NCBI RefSeq assembly: GCF_020782245.1
Contig: NZ_JAJGNP010000002.1
Location: forward strand, 62,001-126,000
Direction of reading: 5' to 3'
DNA: 64,000 bases
From: Sphingobium soli
GTDB lineage: Bacteria; Pseudomonadota; Alphaproteobacteria; Sphingomonadales; Sphingomonadaceae
A program made the position numbers and the translations under genes. Of the stretch, positions 62,382 through 64,000 are shown piece after piece (within the stretch, counting starts at the first letter, position 1; every line of letters starts with the position of its first letter). Below the pieces are notes generated by a model. The model did no database searches and was not told where the DNA came from. It was given only the letters and a program-made list of their open reading frames with translations.

Positions 62382-62480
62382 ATGGAAGCGGAACAGGCGC
62401 GGTTAGCAGCGAGCAAAAATGACCCGGATGCTCCACTGCTTGCCCGCGAGCTAGACAGGGCAATTCATGAAAACCCCTGA
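62382..62480 (+). CDS. Very small ORF behind the AT-rich gene
   Basis: A 32-residue frame (MEAEQARLAASKN at the start, ending AIHENP) has charged, helix-like composition. A GTG at 62364 would add six residues. It could be a real small gene or the end of a lost one. It has no match known to me and no clear ribosome-binding site. Confidence 0.25.
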   Translation: MEAEQARLAASKNDPDAPLLARELDRAIHENP

Positions 62481-62563
62481 GTTTTCGTAAGGGCGGGGGG
62501 AATCTCTGTTCTAGGTATATGCAGGAATCACCTTAGCTGACCTAACATGGTCTCTTCCACACG

Positions 62564-62676
62564 ATCCTCCCCTGTAAGAGGAGGTGGCTGGCTGTAGGCC
62601 AGACGAAGGGGGGGCGCTCTCGATAGGATGATACCCCTCCACCACTGCGTGGTCCCCCTCTCCTTGCAGGGTAGGA
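62564..62676. repeat. Long palindromic repeat element
   Basis: ATCCTCCCCTGTAAGAGGAG (62564-62583) and its near-complement (62654-62676, ending AGGGTAGGAT) form the outer arms; GGCTGGCTGTAGGCC and a CCACCACTGCGTGG stem lie between them. It has the look of a non-coding mobile element. It is part of the gene-free stretch 62481-63008, together with the half repeat at 62743-62767 and the hairpin at 62792-62814. Confidence 0.65.
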
Positions 62677-62791
62677 TTTTCACCGTCGCTTTTGGTCGGA
62701 GCATGACGTCCGGATTTGCTTTCGCAGATCAAATGGAGAGGCGGATTCCCGCGTTCGTGGGAATGACGGGCGGGCGGCCTGGGGAAAAAGA

Positions 62792-62814
62792 ACCCCCGGC
62801 TTGGCGCCGGGGGT
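62792..62814. terminator. Terminator-like hairpin
   Basis: ACCCCCGGC (62792-62800) pairs with GCCGGGGGT (62806-62814). The minus strand has TTCTTTTT after the stem, so it would work for leftward transcription; no leftward gene is seen nearby. Confidence 0.5.
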
Positions 62815-63008
62815 CGAGGTTCAGGGAGGGTCAGCGGCGCAGAGGGGGACTGCGTGGTGCCGCTGACAGGGGCATGACTAGGGCGGCAATGCTGCGGGGG
62901 AATGTCCGGTTTGTAGCCGGTGTGACATATGCGCGGATGTGGGACGGGATTCCCGACATGCGCCGGGGTGGCTTTACAGTCGTCAAATAGCCGATAAGGT
63001 TTGGCCCC

Positions 63009-64000
63009 ATGAAAAAATTGATCCTGCTTGCCGCCGCTTCCGCCCTCTCGACGTCCGCCAGCGCGCAGACGCGCGCGCCCGATCCGGCGCGGTTGAAGGC
63101 GACGGTCGAGAAGCTGGTGCGTTTCGGCACGCGCCATACGCTGTCTTCGGCGAGCGATCCCAAGCGCGGGATCGGCGCGGCGCGGCGCTGGGGCGCGGCG
63201 GAGTTCGAGAAGATTGCCAAGGGCTGTGGCGGGTGCCTGACCGTCGAGACGATCGCGGATCGCTTCACCGGGCCGCGCGCGCCGAATGGGGTGGAGGTGG
63301 TGGACGTGCTGGCGATTCAGAAGGGGACGGGGGACCCCAACCAAGTGGTGATCGTCGCGGGGCATATCGACAGCCGGGTGAGCGACGTGATGGACGCCAC
63401 CAGCGATGCGCCGGGCGCGAATGACAATGCGTCTGGCACGGCTTTGGTGATCGAGGCGGCGCGGGTGCTGGCGGGCGAAAAATTTGACGGGACGATCGTC
63501 TATGCGCTGCTGTCGGGCGAGGAGCAGGGGCTGTGGGGCGGCAAGCTGCTGGCGGCCACGGCCAAGGCGCGCGGCTGGCAGGTGCGCGCGATGCTGAACA
63601 ATGATATTGTCGGCAACACGTTGGGCCAGAATGGCCAGATCGTCGCCGACCGGGTGCGGGTGTTTTCCGAAGGCATCCGCTTTGCCGAGGATGAAAAAGC
63701 GGCGCGGACCCGACGGGCGATCGGCGGGGAGGATGACGGGCCATCGCGCGCGCTCGCCAAGAAGATCGACGGCATTGCCGAGGCCAATCCGCAGGTCGGG
63801 CTGGACGTGTTCGCGGTGCGGCGGCTGGACCGGTTCGGGCGCGGCGGCGACCATTCGCCCTTCCTGGAACTGGGCTTTCCCGCGGTGCGCTTTTCGGTGG
63901 GGATCGAAAATTACGACCGGCAGCATCAGGATTTGCGGACCGAAAATGGCCGCGTCTATGGCGATACGGCAGACGCGATGGACTTTCCCTATCTGGCGAA
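63009..64000 (+). CDS. Secreted M28 family aminopeptidase (3' end cut by window edge)
   Basis: At least 330 residues are visible and the frame is open at the window end. A signal peptide (KKLILLAAASALSTSASAQ) leads to an M28 domain with the di-zinc ligands in order: VAGHIDSR (His), GANDNASGT (Asp), LLSGEEQGLWG (Glu pair), LNNDIVG (Asp) and GGDHSPFLE (His). It would remove N-terminal residues from peptides in the periplasm or outside, like the secreted peptidases at 6255-9208. The start is clear from the signal peptide. Confidence 0.92.
   Translation, partial: MKKLILLAAASALSTSASAQTRAPDPARLKATVEKLVRFGTRHTLSSASDPKRGIGAARRWGAAEFEKIAKGCGGCLTVETIADRFTGPRAPNGVEVVDVLAIQKGTGDPNQVVIVAGHIDSRVSDVMDATSDAPGANDNASGTALVIEAARVLAGEKFDGTIVYALLSGEEQGLWGGKLLAATAKARGWQVRAMLNNDIVGNTLGQNGQIVADRVRVFSEGIRFAEDEKAARTRRAIGGEDDGPSRALAKKIDGIAEANPQVGLDVFAVRRLDRFGRGGDHSPFLELGFPAVRFSVGIENYDRQHQDLRTENGRVYGDTADAMDFPYLA

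Noticed and set aside
1..64000. tRNA or rRNA genes
   Set aside because: Reading both strands I did not find T-loop-like sequences in a cloverleaf context or rRNA segments. A dedicated tRNA scan would settle this.

Overview
The window is a GC-rich, densely packed, mostly housekeeping segment of an alphaproteobacterial chromosome. Gene content and order fit a sphingomonad (Sphingomonadales, Sphingobium/Novosphingobium-like): bdhA next to a patatin phospholipase, a DUF2239 gene, xerD-accA, NepR, lone Flp pilins, small ErpA and DUF455 proteins, and intergenic palindromes of the type common in these genomes. The genus is inferred and was not tested. I saw no rRNA, tRNA, CRISPR array or insertion sequence.

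Layout. 1-1262: 3'-truncated PhoR-like histidine kinase. 1364-5329: same-strand cassette of a Tat-signal small protein, a family-4 glycosyltransferase, a PqqD-like protein, an HprK-related kinase and a nucleotidyltransferase-fold protein. The last three overlap translationally and match the uncharacterised 'HPr-rel-A' gene set. 5326-6221: remnants of a divergent tetR/SDR pair that have both lost their 5' halves at one junction. 6255-12987: two secreted peptidases, bdhA with a patatin, a zinc peptidase and a Pro-rich secreted protein. 13062-13253: a lone NepR-like anti-sigma factor. 13335-20949: glnE-bcp-DUF455, an M23 peptidase, erpA, xth, a DUF2239 gene and a lipid kinase. 20959-32125: a DUF2141 gene, lptFG, a desaturase, a YghO-like protein, aroKB, an uncharacterised pair with xerD, then accA. 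32202-46636: an M48 protease, two Flp pilins, mutT, bfd-bfr, a DUF418 protein, a methyltransferase, GNAT, purL, a DUF805 protein, an MliC-like lipoprotein, xseB-ispA-coaD-ppi-queA and a LuxR-type regulator.

46787-53385 is a curli-like functional amyloid locus: csgF, csgG, two very large curlin-repeat proteins (530 and 469 aa), a CsgB-like smaller curlin, an unknown secreted protein and a CsgH-like chaperone. CsgE is not seen, and a LuxR-HTH regulator of different architecture sits where a CsgD might be expected. The spacers between the fibre genes contain hairpins and one terminator-like structure.

53525-60504 holds envelope and surface functions: an M23 peptidase, two nucleotidyltransferases, a flippase, a SulP transporter and a GST. 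60662-62820 is an accessory patch with a terminase-small-subunit-like gene lacking its phage partners, a small unknown ORF, an AT-richer Cys-containing secreted protein and two large palindromic repeats. The window ends inside an M28 aminopeptidase gene.
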